DNA from: an uncultured Acidobacteriia bacterium
GTDB lineage: Bacteria > Acidobacteriota > Terriglobia > Bryobacterales > Bryobacteraceae
DNA length: 64,000 bases
Assembly: GCA_903875575.1 (NCBI GenBank)
Contig: CAIQWJ010000041.1
Location: 18,873-82,872, forward strand
Reading direction: 5' to 3'
Shown: positions 9,341 to 17,941 of the stretch, piece after piece
Layout: every line of letters begins with the position of its first letter
How positions within the stretch are numbered: the first letter of the stretch is position 1
Notes under the pieces: generated by a model
What the model was told of the DNA's origin: nothing
Database searches by the model: none
What the model saw: only the letters and a program-made list of their open reading frames with translations
Translations under genes and position numbers: made by a program

Positions 9341-9393
9341 GCGCCTGGTCCGAAAACGCTGAACCGCTGGCTGTTCGGCTTGAAACCAGGCGC
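9341..9393 (+). promoter_or_regulatory. Long stem-loop in the rpsO-pnp spacer
   Basis: Perfect nine-base arms GCGCCTGGT (9341-9349) and ACCAGGCGC (9385-9393) enclose a second stem CCGAA/TTCGG (9350-9354 with 9374-9378) and a loop. No T run follows, so it is not a plain terminator. In E. coli an RNase III-cut stem before pnp lets PNPase control its own mRNA; a similar role is inferred from position only. Confidence 0.5.
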
Positions 9394-9498
9394 ATTCGCA
9401 CGTCCTCTCTGCGGGGCTGCGAAACTACGGCTGATCGCTTTTCTGCGGTCGGAAGTATCCTCCTTTTCAATTCCCTCGAATAGTTCAAGATAGCTGTG

Positions 9499-9557
9499 CT
9501 GCCGGTGTTTAACCCGGTGCGCGGCAGATTAAGGATAGCCGGGGAATGTAACCCGGC
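9499..9557 (+). promoter_or_regulatory. Two further hairpins in the pnp 5' leader
   Basis: CTGCCG (9499-9504) pairs with CGGCAG (9522-9527), and GCCGGG (9538-9543) pairs with CCCGGC (9552-9557) around an eight-base loop. The second hairpin ends 12 bases before the pnp ATG and would lie over the region where a ribosome-binding site is expected; only a weak one is visible. Confidence 0.45.
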
Positions 9558-9569
9558 AACGAACGATAG

Positions 9570-11675
9570 ATGAATATACAAACAGTTGAAGTGGATCTCG
9601 ACGGTCGCAAGTTAACCATTGAGACCGGCAAGATTGCCAAACAGTCCAGCGGCAGCGTAGTCGTGCGATTTGGCGATTCGGTTGTCCTTGTGAGCGCCTG
9701 CATGGCGCCGAAACCGAAACCGAACCAGTCCTTCTTCCCCCTCACTTGCGATTACCGTGAATACACGTACTCCGCAGGTAAGATTCCCGGCGGCTACATC
9801 AAGCGCGAAGGGCGTATGTCCGAAAAGGAAACGCTCACCAGTCGCATGATTGACCGGCCGTTGCGCCCCCTGTTCCCGGAAGGTTTCCTCAACGAAACCC
9901 AGATTATTGCGTTCGTGCTTTCGGCGGATCCCGATAACGACCCTGGCATTCTCGCCATCGTCGGTGCTGGTGCGGCCCTCGCCATCTCCGATATCCCCTT
10001 TAGCCACATCGTCAGCGGCGTTCGCGTTGGCATGGTGGACGGCAAGTACATTGCAAACCCCACCTACGAAGAAAGCCGCGCCGCTAAGCTCAACATCACT
10101 GTTGCAGCCACGCCCGATGGCATCTGCATGGTGGAATCCGGCGCTCAGGAAGTTTCGGAAAGCGAGATTCTGGGCGCTCTGGACTTCGGTCACGATTGCG
10201 TCAAGCAGATCGCCTCCGCCGTGAAGCAGTTGGTTGCCGTATCCGGCAAGACCAAGAAAGTCTTCGTGGCTCCGGAACTGAACAAGGAACTCTACGCGAC
10301 GATCGAGAAGAAGATCCGCGTGGAACTCACCGACGCTCTGGATACCAAAAAGTACGCCAAGCTCGAAAGCTATGCCCGCATTGACGCCGCGCACGACGCC
10401 GCCCTTGCCGACATTCCTGAAGAACAGAAGGCGGAAGCCAACGAAATCTTCAAGAGCCTGAAGGAACGCATCTTCCGCGACGAAATGCTCGGTTCGCATC
10501 GCCGTCCGGATGGCCGTAAGTTCGACGAAGTCCGCGACATTTGGGGCGAAGCCGGCCTGCTGCCGCGCACGCACGGTTCCGCGCTCTTCACTCGTGGCGA
10601 AACACAGGCACTGGTCACCGTCACCCTTGGTACCAAGGACGACGAACAGCGCATCGAACTGCTGGAAGCGGGCGAATACTTCAAGCGCTTCATGCTGCAC
10701 TACAACTTCCCGCCGTTCAGCGTCGGCGAAGTCGGCTTCATGCGCGGCGCGGGCCGTCGCGAAATCGGGCACGGTGCTCTGGCCGAACGCGCCGTTCAGG
10801 CAGTGATCCCGGATCAGGATAAGTTCCCCTACACGCTTCGCGTGGTGAGCGACATTCTGGAATCGAACGGTTCCAGCTCCATGGCCAGCGTTTGCGGCGC
10901 CAGTATGGCTCTGATGGATGCCGGGGTGCCTCTGACGGCAGCGGTTTCCGGCGTTGCCATGGGTCTGGTTAAGGAAGGCGACAAGTACGCCATCCTTACC
11001 GACATCGCGGGCGCTGAAGATCACTACGGTGACATGGATTTCAAGGTTGCCGGCACCAGAAACGGCATCACCGCGCTCCAGATGGATATTAAGGTTCCGA
11101 ACGTCACTTCATCCCTGATGAAGGAAGCGCTCGAACAGGCCCGCCAGGGCCGTCTTCACATCCTGGACGAGATGGACAAGGTGATCAGTTCGGGCCGCGG
11201 TGAAATGTCGCCCCATGCCCCCCGCATCTACACCATGAAGATCCCTGTCGACAAGATCCGTGACGTCATCGGACCGGGCGGCAAGGTCATCCGTGGCATC
11301 ATCGAGCAGACCGGCGTCAAGATTGACGTTGAGGACGATGGCACCATTCACGTGGCGTCGAGCGATCCGGTGGCCTCCAACAAGGCCCTGCAGATCATTC
11401 GCGACCTCACGGCGTCCGCCGAAATGGGCAAAACCTACCTCGGCAAAGTGGTCCGGATCGTCGACTTTGGCGCGTTCGTGGAAATCTTCCCCGGTACCGA
11501 CGGCTTGCTGCACATCAGCGAGATCGCCGAGAGCCGCGTGAAGGAAGTCCGCGACGAACTGAAAGAGGATGACCAGATTCTGGTGAAAGTGATCGGCCTC
11601 GAAGGCAACAAGATCAAGCTCAGCCGCAAGGCCGTTCTCAAGGAACAGCGCGAAAAACTCAAGGCCGCCGAGTAA
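9570..11675 (+). CDS. pnp: Polyribonucleotide nucleotidyltransferase (PNPase)
   Basis: Phosphorolytic 3'-5' exoribonuclease and RNA degradosome component, 701 residues, full family length. Two RNase PH domains are seen (about 10-230 and 310-540), the second with the GRGEMSPHAPRIYTMKI segment, then a KH domain (DVIGPGGKVIRGI, near 565) and an S1 domain (GKTYLGKVVRIVDFGAFVEI, near 622). The active-site aspartates in the AGAEDHYGDMDFKVAGT segment are present. The start has little Shine-Dalgarno sequence and a hairpin immediately upstream, fitting translational control. A strong terminator follows. Confidence 0.97.
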   Translation: MNIQTVEVDLDGRKLTIETGKIAKQSSGSVVVRFGDSVVLVSACMAPKPKPNQSFFPLTCDYREYTYSAGKIPGGYIKREGRMSEKETLTSRMIDRPLRPLFPEGFLNETQIIAFVLSADPDNDPGILAIVGAGAALAISDIPFSHIVSGVRVGMVDGKYIANPTYEESRAAKLNITVAATPDGICMVESGAQEVSESEILGALDFGHDCVKQIASAVKQLVAVSGKTKKVFVAPELNKELYATIEKKIRVELTDALDTKKYAKLESYARIDAAHDAALADIPEEQKAEANEIFKSLKERIFRDEMLGSHRRPDGRKFDEVRDIWGEAGLLPRTHGSALFTRGETQALVTVTLGTKDDEQRIELLEAGEYFKRFMLHYNFPPFSVGEVGFMRGAGRREIGHGALAERAVQAVIPDQDKFPYTLRVVSDILESNGSSSMASVCGASMALMDAGVPLTAAVSGVAMGLVKEGDKYAILTDIAGAEDHYGDMDFKVAGTRNGITALQMDIKVPNVTSSLMKEALEQARQGRLHILDEMDKVISSGRGEMSPHAPRIYTMKIPVDKIRDVIGPGGKVIRGIIEQTGVKIDVEDDGTIHVASSDPVASNKALQIIRDLTASAEMGKTYLGKVVRIVDFGAFVEIFPGTDGLLHISEIAESRVKEVRDELKEDDQILVKVIGLEGNKIKLSRKAVLKEQREKLKAAE

Positions 11676-11698
11676 CCTCTCGAGCAGCTGAAGTAAGA

Positions 11699-11737
11699 GA
11701 AACGCCCCGCCGGGTCACCGTGCGGGGCGTTTCTTTT
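11699..11737 (+). terminator. Rho-independent terminator of pnp
   Basis: Twelve-base perfect stem GAAACGCCCCGC / GCGGGGCGTTTC (11699-11710 with 11722-11733) with an 11-base loop and TTTT directly after. It lies between the convergent pnp and PQQ dehydrogenase genes. Confidence 0.9.
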
Positions 11738-11753
11738 GATCCGAATGGATGCG

Positions 11754-13769
11754 CTACGGCAGCTTGTAAGCCACGAGTTCGCTCGGAACTCCGGTCCCGC
11801 CGATCGCCAGTACCAGATACTGTTTCCCGTTGAGCATGTAAGTCATCGGCGATCCCGTTTGTGGCGCTGGCATCGCCACAGCACCGGCATCCTTGCCTGA
11901 TACTTTGTCATAGGCGCGCAGCATGGCCCCACGTTCCCCGTTCGGCATGGTGAAGAAGCCCGCCTCACCCGCAATCAGCAGCGACTTCGTCACCAGCGTG
12001 CCGATCATCCCCACCCGTCCCGTACGCGGGATCGTCAGGCCTTTCAGCGCCGGACTGTTCCGAACCACGTCCGGAGTCTCGCCATGCGCGATCTGCCAGA
12101 GGATCTCCCCCTTATTCATGTCGATGGCGCTGATCCGTCCGTAAGGTGGCTTCACCAGAGGCATGCCCTGCACCGTAATCCCGCCGCGTCCTCCACCGCC
12201 ACCACCGCCGCGGCCTCCACGGCCACCAGTTGCCGGTGCTGCATTCCCCTGTACATACGCGATGTCCGGAGGATTCGCCCCCGACGGTGGCAGCAGCCCA
12301 AACGGCGCAATTTCCGTCTGCGAAAACACATAAAGGATGTGAGTCTCCGGGTCGTACGACCCTCCCGGCCAATTCGTGCCGCCGTTGGGCGGCCCGAGCG
12401 CAAGGGTCGCCAGTGGACCTTCCGCCTTACTGACCACCGGTGGCGTAAACGCCGGTCCCAGTTTGTAGTGCGAAACGATCTCTTCCGCCTGCTTTCGTAG
12501 CTCCGGAGTGAAATCGATCAGGTCGTCGATAGTCACTCCCTGCCGGTCGTATGCTGCTGGTTTAGTCGGGAAAGGCTGGGTCGGCGAATACCACTCCCCC
12601 GGTACGTCGCCTTTCGGAACAGGCCGCTCTTCAATTGGCCAGACCGGCTTTCCCGTCACGCGGTCAAAAGTGTAGAGAAGGGCCTGCTTGGTCGGCTGAG
12701 CCACTGCTTTAATGAGCTGCCCGTTAACGTTGATATCAATCAACATAGGCGCACAGGGAATATCCATATCCCAGATGCCATGGTGTACCAGTTGGTAATG
12801 CCACTTCCGCACGCCGGTCTTCAGATCCAGCGCCACCAGTGTCTCGCCAAACAGCCCATTACCTGGCCGATGCCCGCCGTAAAAATCGCTCGTCGGAAGC
12901 TCCACTGGCAGATAAACCAATCCGAGCGCCTCATCCACCGAGATCTGCCCCCAGACGCCGGTATTACCGGTGTAGGTGGCGGAATCATTCAACCAGGTGT
13001 CATAGCCAAATTCGCCGGGTTTGGGAATCGTGTGGAAGATCCAGAGACGCTTCCCGGTCTTAGCGTCGAAGCCCCGAACGTAACCCTTCACGTTGGTCTT
13101 GCCGGTCTTCGGGATGTTGCCGTTGCTGTGCAGGGCCCCCACCACCACGATGTCGCCAGCCACCACCGGCGTGGAATTCAGCCCGATATCGGCTGTGTCG
13201 ATATCCATCACCTGGTCGTCGTCCTGCTTCAGGTCGATGAGGCCATTCTGCCCGAAGCTCGATACCGGCATCCCGGTCTTCGCATCCAGAGCAACCAGTT
13301 GGTAGCCCAGAGTCACATACAGGATCCGTTCTTCTTTCCCGTCGGTCCAGTACGCCAGTCCGCGGCCGGAAAGTTGGTGTGGCGCGTTCACCCCACGCGC
13401 GCCCTCCCGTTCGCTGTGAACCCAAAGCTGTTCGCCCGTTGCGGCGTCAAGCGCCACCACGGCCCTTCGCGTGCCGCCCGTGGAATACAGCACGCCCTTG
13501 ACCATGAGCGGAGTGCTCTCCAGATTGGTCTCCACGCGGGGGCCCAGATTGGCCGTGCTGAAGCGCCAGGCCACCTGCAGCTTATCGAAATTCTGCGCGT
13601 TGATCTGTTCAAGCGCGGCATATCGCGTATTCGCCAGGTCGCCGCCGTAGGTACTCCAGTCGCCATTCTTCGCTCCGGACTGTGCGCGTCCGGTCGTCGT
13701 GACCGCGAATAACAGCATGGCTGCCCCGGCGGCGGTTCCCGTGATGTTTCGCAATAGGGATTTCTTCAT
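11754..13769 (-). CDS. PQQ-dependent dehydrogenase (quinoprotein beta-propeller)
   Basis: Exported quinoprotein of 671 residues. The ATG at 13769 (AAGGA ten bases upstream) begins MKKSLLRNITGTAAGAAMLLFAV, a signal peptide ending near GRAQS. The propeller starts with the family hallmark WSTYGGDLANTRYAALEQIN and repeats 'VVALDAATGEQLW', 'LVALDAKTG', 'VRGFDAKTGKRLW', 'LVALDLKTGVRKW'. It would oxidise an alcohol or sugar in the periplasm and pass electrons to quinone or a cytochrome. No CXXCH haem motif is present, so it is not a quinohaemoprotein. A run of Gly/Arg (about residue 515-532) is an unusual insertion. Confidence 0.87.
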   Translation of the reverse strand: MKKSLLRNITGTAAGAAMLLFAVTTTGRAQSGAKNGDWSTYGGDLANTRYAALEQINAQNFDKLQVAWRFSTANLGPRVETNLESTPLMVKGVLYSTGGTRRAVVALDAATGEQLWVHSEREGARGVNAPHQLSGRGLAYWTDGKEERILYVTLGYQLVALDAKTGMPVSSFGQNGLIDLKQDDDQVMDIDTADIGLNSTPVVAGDIVVVGALHSNGNIPKTGKTNVKGYVRGFDAKTGKRLWIFHTIPKPGEFGYDTWLNDSATYTGNTGVWGQISVDEALGLVYLPVELPTSDFYGGHRPGNGLFGETLVALDLKTGVRKWHYQLVHHGIWDMDIPCAPMLIDINVNGQLIKAVAQPTKQALLYTFDRVTGKPVWPIEERPVPKGDVPGEWYSPTQPFPTKPAAYDRQGVTIDDLIDFTPELRKQAEEIVSHYKLGPAFTPPVVSKAEGPLATLALGPPNGGTNWPGGSYDPETHILYVFSQTEIAPFGLLPPSGANPPDIAYVQGNAAPATGGRGGRGGGGGGGRGGITVQGMPLVKPPYGRISAIDMNKGEILWQIAHGETPDVVRNSPALKGLTIPRTGRVGMIGTLVTKSLLIAGEAGFFTMPNGERGAMLRAYDKVSGKDAGAVAMPAPQTGSPMTYMLNGKQYLVLAIGGTGVPSELVAYKLP
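12181..12228 (-). repeat. Low-complexity Gly/Arg codon repeat inside the PQQ dehydrogenase gene
   Basis: The bases are imperfect repeats of CCN CC-type triplets on the plus strand, coding for a glycine-rich run with arginines (GGRGGRGGGGGGGRGG) on the minus strand. It falls between propeller strands and probably forms a flexible surface loop prone to length change. Confidence 0.8.
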
Positions 13770-13871
13770 GGCCTGTTTTCCTTGTAACAACAATACTCCA
13801 CACCGGGCATCACAGTCGCCCCCGCCACGCGCATGCCTCACACTTCCCGGAGGTTTGTCGCAACTGAAACC

Positions 13872-13886
13872 GAATTGTCACAATTC
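13872..13886. promoter_or_regulatory. Palindrome in the divergent promoter region
   Basis: GAATTGTCACAATTC has seven-base perfect arms around one central base. It lies 24 bases before the histidine kinase start and 103 bases before the PQQ dehydrogenase start, in the only spacer between the two divergent genes. Shape and place suit a dimeric repressor or activator site; the binding protein is unknown. Confidence 0.45.
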
Positions 13887-13909
13887 GCCTGTACACTGAA
13901 TCGCGTCCA

Positions 13910-15295
13910 GTGGCTACTTCTATCCGTATTCGTCTCTTCGTCACCTGCTTTCTGTTGCTCGGTTTGATCGCCCTGATTGTCGATCTCAGTCAATCCATCA
14001 ACCGTGTCGTACTCTCGGTTCTGGAGCTTTCTCTGTGCCTGGGCGGTTCGGCCCTGATGACTTCCATACTCTATCGTGCATTGACCTGGCGTATCCAGCG
14101 CCTGCGCGAGTTCACCGATAACCTTCTGGACGCCGACCGTACCGAATCGCCACTACCTGCCGAAGATTATGCGACCCACGCCCTGAATCAATCCCTTCGA
14201 CGCATGGCGGGTCGGATTCACGAACTCGTGGAACGCCTCAGCCACGAATCCAATCGGCTGGATGCGATTCTCAAAAGCATGGGAGAGGGGGTTTTAGCCG
14301 TCGATCACCAGATGCGCGTCCAGTTCGCCAACCAGGCACTTGAGACTGTGCTCGGGTTACGGGTCCCGGTGGAACGCGATACGCCGCTGGTCGGCGTGGT
14401 GCGTGACCCTGCATTTCTCGCGCTGATCGCCGGGGTTGTCTCATCCGGCGCTCCCGCTACCTGCCGCCTCCAGTTTCAGGGTGGAGACTCGGCTGTTTTC
14501 GAAGCTCATGCCTCTCCCTTCGCGGTTCCGCCCCATCAGGGCGCTCTCGTGATACTGCACGATATTACCGGCATTGAACGCCTGGAGCGCGTCCGCAAGG
14601 ACTTCGTCGCCAATGTTTCCCATGAACTGAGAACCCCCCTGGCTGCCATCCGTGGGTATGCCGAAACCCTGCTGGGTGGCGCTCTGGAAGACCCTGGCCA
14701 CAATCGACGCTTTGTCGAGATCATTCAGGCACAAGCCATTCGCCTGAACAACATCGCCACCGATCTGCTTACTCTTTCTGATTTGGAATCCGGACGGAAA
14801 GATGCCGAACCGGGTCCCGTTTCGCTGGTCGACTCTGTGAATACAGCGCTGCTCACGGTGGAAACCGAAGCCCGGATTCGCGGCGTAAATCTGGTTCGCG
14901 GCATGGTCCGCGACGCCATTGTGACCGGCCATGCCATCCGCCTGGAGCAGGCACTCGTCAATCTTTTGGATAACGCGGTAAAGTTCAACAAGCCGGGCGG
15001 GGAAGTCCGCATCGATGCCGGGCCCGGCACTCATGCGCAGCAGGATCGAATCGTCATTTCGGTTTCCGATACCGGAACCGGCATCCCGTCCTCGGATTTA
15101 CCCCGCATTTTTGAACGCTTCTATAGGGTCGACAAAGCACGCTCGCGTGAGGTGGGCGGTACGGGTCTGGGATTATCGATAGTGAAGCATGTAGTAGAGC
15201 GAATGGAAGGAACCATCGGAGTGGAGAGCCGCCTGGGTCAGGGCTCCACCTTTACGATTACGTTCCCGGCGGGGCGTGGCTCCCGCGCGGCATGA
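13910..15295 (+). CDS. Two-component sensor histidine kinase, PhoR-like
   Basis: Membrane kinase of 461 residues with GTG start. Two hydrophobic segments (about 8-25 and 33-55) are separated by a very short loop, so there is no real periplasmic sensor domain; a HAMP-like linker and a PAS domain (about 110-222) follow. The phosphoacceptor His238 lies in NVSHELRTPLAAIRGY; the N box (NLLDNAVKFN, about 347) and G boxes (DTGTGIP, GGTGLGLSIVKH) are intact. Lack of an external domain and the ppk gene 28 bases downstream fit phosphate-starvation signalling, but no phoB or phoU is near, so the name PhoR is not assigned. Confidence 0.85.
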   Translation: MATSIRIRLFVTCFLLLGLIALIVDLSQSINRVVLSVLELSLCLGGSALMTSILYRALTWRIQRLREFTDNLLDADRTESPLPAEDYATHALNQSLRRMAGRIHELVERLSHESNRLDAILKSMGEGVLAVDHQMRVQFANQALETVLGLRVPVERDTPLVGVVRDPAFLALIAGVVSSGAPATCRLQFQGGDSAVFEAHASPFAVPPHQGALVILHDITGIERLERVRKDFVANVSHELRTPLAAIRGYAETLLGGALEDPGHNRRFVEIIQAQAIRLNNIATDLLTLSDLESGRKDAEPGPVSLVDSVNTALLTVETEARIRGVNLVRGMVRDAIVTGHAIRLEQALVNLLDNAVKFNKPGGEVRIDAGPGTHAQQDRIVISVSDTGTGIPSSDLPRIFERFYRVDKARSREVGGTGLGLSIVKHVVERMEGTIGVESRLGQGSTFTITFPAGRGSRAA

Positions 15296-15323
15296 TTCCT
15301 TCGCAACTTAGCGCTCAGGAACG

Positions 15324-17519
15324 GTGAAAGCAGTGGCAACTTTGGACACAAAGCAGAAACACGGGGCGAATCAGGCCCCTGGGCAGAAGGCATCCCGCCC
15401 AAAATCTTCGGCAACCTCGCCGAAAACAGCACGGGACAAGATCTCAACCCTGCCTCCCGAGCCATCCCTCGACGATCCCGCATTCTATTTCAACCGGGAA
15501 CTGAGCCTGCTTGAATTTCAGCGACGTGTCCTCGATGAAGCCCGTGATGTCCGTAACAAGCTCCTGGAACGAGTAAAATTTCTGGCGATTGTCAGCTCCA
15601 ATCTGGACGAGTTTTTCATGATCCGTCTGGCCGCGCTCAAGCAGAAGCAAAAGGCCGGCAATCAGGACCTCAGTATCGACGGCAAGACCGTGGCCCAGCA
15701 ACTCTCCGCCGTGCGGGCCAACGTCGGGGGGCTCATCCGCGAGATCTACGATTGCTTCCACAAGCAATTGGTGCCCGGTCTCTCCCGCGCGGGGATTCGG
15801 ATCGTCACCTGGGACTCGCTCGACCCGCGCGAGCGCGAAGCCGTCACCGCGTACTACAAAGAAACCGTGTTTCCGGTTCTGACGCCCCTGGCTGTTGATA
15901 CTGGCCGTCCTTTCCCGCATATTTCGAATCTCAGCATGAATCTGGCGGTCGTGCTCAATGACACCGACGGTCGCGAACACTTCGCCCGGGTGAAAGTTCC
16001 GGAACGCCTGCCGCAGCTGGTCAGCGTCCCCGCGCGACCCACGGCCCGCAAAACAGAAGCTGTTAAGAAGTTCGTCTGGATCGAAGACGTGATTGCGGCC
16101 AATCTCGAAGGTCTGTTTCCCGGGCTGGAAGTTGTCGAGTCGTACCCGTTTCACGTGACCCGCGACGCCGAAGTCGCCATTAAGGAACTGGAAAGTGACG
16201 ATCTGCTCGAATCCGTCGAAGAAGCCGTCTGGCGGCGTCGCTTCCGCAAACCAGTTCGCCTCCAGACCGACACCGGCATCTCCGGCCGCGTACTCCAAAC
16301 CCTGGTTGAAAACCTCGGCGTGGACCCCGCCGACGTCTTCCGGGTTCGCGGTCCACTGGATCTGTCCCGCCTCCGTCAGCTTCCCTCGCTCGATCGCCCT
16401 GAACTGTGCGACCCACCCTTCGAACCCTTCATTCCGGAGATCTTTTCCTCCCATTCAGATGAAGACATGTTCTCTGTCATTCGCCGTGCGGATCGGCTGC
16501 TCCACCACCCCTACCATTCCTTCCAGCCCGTGGTCGACCTGCTGCGAAAGGCGGCGGTCGATCCTGACGTGCTCGCCATCAAGATGACGCTATACCGCGT
16601 GGGCAAGAACTCTCCCATCGTAAAAGCGCTCCTCGAAGCCATTGAGAACGGCAAACAGGTCGCCGTTCTGGTCGAACTCAAAGCTCGTTTTGACGAAGAG
16701 AGCAACATTGAATGGGCCCGGGCCCTCGAACGCGAGGGCGTCCACGTGGTTTACGGCCTCGTCGGGCTGAAAGTGCATTGCAAGATCGCCCTGATCGTGC
16801 GACGTGAGGCCGATGGCATCCGGCGTTACGTGCATCTCGGGACGGGTAACTACAATCCGTTTACGGGCCGCCTTTACACGGATATCAGCCTTTTCAGCGC
16901 CAATGAGGAACTGGGTTCGGACGCCTCCGATCTGTTCAACCAATTGACCGGCTATTCCCATAAGGCAGACTTCCGCCGTCTCCTCGTGGCTCCGAAGACA
17001 ATGCGGGAGAGTCTCGCGGACAAGGTCCGCCGTGAAATCGAATTGGGTCCGCGTGGCCACCTGATCTTCAAGACTAATGCGCTCGAAGACAAGGGGATGA
17101 TCAGCCTGCTCTACGAGGCCTCTCGCGCCGGCGTTAAGATCGACCTGATTGTCCGCGGCCTTTGTTGCCTGCGCCCGGGAATCCCCGGGGTCAGCGAAAA
17201 CATCACCGTGCGCAGCATCGTGGGCCGTTTCCTGGAGCACAGTCGTATCTATTACTTCGGCAATGATGGCAAGGAAGAGATCTATTCCGGCAGTGCAGAT
17301 CTGATGCCGCGCAATCTCGATCGTCGTGTAGAACTGCTCTTCCCGATTCTGGACCCGAAGATCGTCCGCTACCTCAAAGACGTCGTAATCGATAAGTACC
17401 TGGCCGACACCCGTAAAGTACGGTTCTCCCGCGCCGATGGGACTTATGAAATTGGGCGCGGCGCCATGGATAGTCAGGCCTGGTTCGTCGCGCATCGTAC
17501 CAAGACGCGGGAAGCCTGA
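15324..17519 (+). CDS. ppk1: Polyphosphate kinase 1
   Basis: Reversibly transfers the gamma-phosphate of ATP to inorganic polyphosphate. The 731 residues are of full length. The N domain begins with FNRELSLLEFQRRVLDEA, followed by SNLDEFFMIRLAALKQK. The two phospholipase D-like C domains hold the autophosphorylated His in KVHCKIALIVRRE, the GTGNYNP loop, and the conserved RNLDRRVELLFPI end. The first 55 residues are a basic, low-complexity extension. GTG start with AGGA four bases upstream; probably in one operon with the kinase before it. Confidence 0.95.
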   Translation: MKAVATLDTKQKHGANQAPGQKASRPKSSATSPKTARDKISTLPPEPSLDDPAFYFNRELSLLEFQRRVLDEARDVRNKLLERVKFLAIVSSNLDEFFMIRLAALKQKQKAGNQDLSIDGKTVAQQLSAVRANVGGLIREIYDCFHKQLVPGLSRAGIRIVTWDSLDPREREAVTAYYKETVFPVLTPLAVDTGRPFPHISNLSMNLAVVLNDTDGREHFARVKVPERLPQLVSVPARPTARKTEAVKKFVWIEDVIAANLEGLFPGLEVVESYPFHVTRDAEVAIKELESDDLLESVEEAVWRRRFRKPVRLQTDTGISGRVLQTLVENLGVDPADVFRVRGPLDLSRLRQLPSLDRPELCDPPFEPFIPEIFSSHSDEDMFSVIRRADRLLHHPYHSFQPVVDLLRKAAVDPDVLAIKMTLYRVGKNSPIVKALLEAIENGKQVAVLVELKARFDEESNIEWARALEREGVHVVYGLVGLKVHCKIALIVRREADGIRRYVHLGTGNYNPFTGRLYTDISLFSANEELGSDASDLFNQLTGYSHKADFRRLLVAPKTMRESLADKVRREIELGPRGHLIFKTNALEDKGMISLLYEASRAGVKIDLIVRGLCCLRPGIPGVSENITVRSIVGRFLEHSRIYYFGNDGKEEIYSGSADLMPRNLDRRVELLFPILDPKIVRYLKDVVIDKYLADTRKVRFSRADGTYEIGRGAMDSQAWFVAHRTKTREA

Positions 17520-17600
17520 CGTTTCGTCAACCGGCGCTATCGATTCACCGCATTCACCACTCACAGGAGCTGGCAGACCAGCAGCGTCACTTTGGTGAGA

Positions 17601-17882
17601 TCAGTCCCTGATGGGGATCGCATCTTCGGCACCTGGGCATAGGCGTCGGTCGGGTTGTCCGGCAATTTTGAGACTGGCCATCGGGCGCAGCGGGAAATTG
17701 ACGCTGCAACCTTTAATGTATAGGCCGCTGGCGCCATTCCGCAGGTTGCCGCAGTTGAAACGGCTGTCGGGTGTAATTGGTGGCTTCCGCTGGCTGCACG
17801 ATCGAAGTTTGCCGCCGAGCGCGATTCCTGTCACCCCAAAGAACACAAGACAGACACCTGCCGTCTGGACCGCAGACGACAC
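17601..17882 (-). CDS. Possible small cysteine-containing exported protein (doubtful)
   Basis: The 420 bases between ppk1 and the VWA gene hold one frame of 93 codons on the minus strand. Its N-terminus (AGVCLVFFGVTGIALGG) is hydrophobic like a signal or anchor, and the rest has four spaced cysteines. The start would be GTG and no clear ribosome-binding site is seen. I do not recognise it; it may be a chance frame. Nothing else supportable is visible in this spacer. Confidence 0.28.
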   Translation of the reverse strand: MSSAVQTAGVCLVFFGVTGIALGGKLRSCSQRKPPITPDSRFNCGNLRNGASGLYIKGCSVNFPLRPMASLKIAGQPDRRLCPGAEDAIPIRD

Positions 17883-17941
17883 GTCCCGCGCAACGTAGCA
17901 CGGATACGCGCCATCGGGCCGTAACGCAGATAATAGAATCC

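Noticed and set aside
9612..11024. 470-codon minus-strand frame opposite pnp
   Set aside because: It mirrors the complete, canonical PNPase gene; the product has no recognisable domain and its length follows from codon bias.
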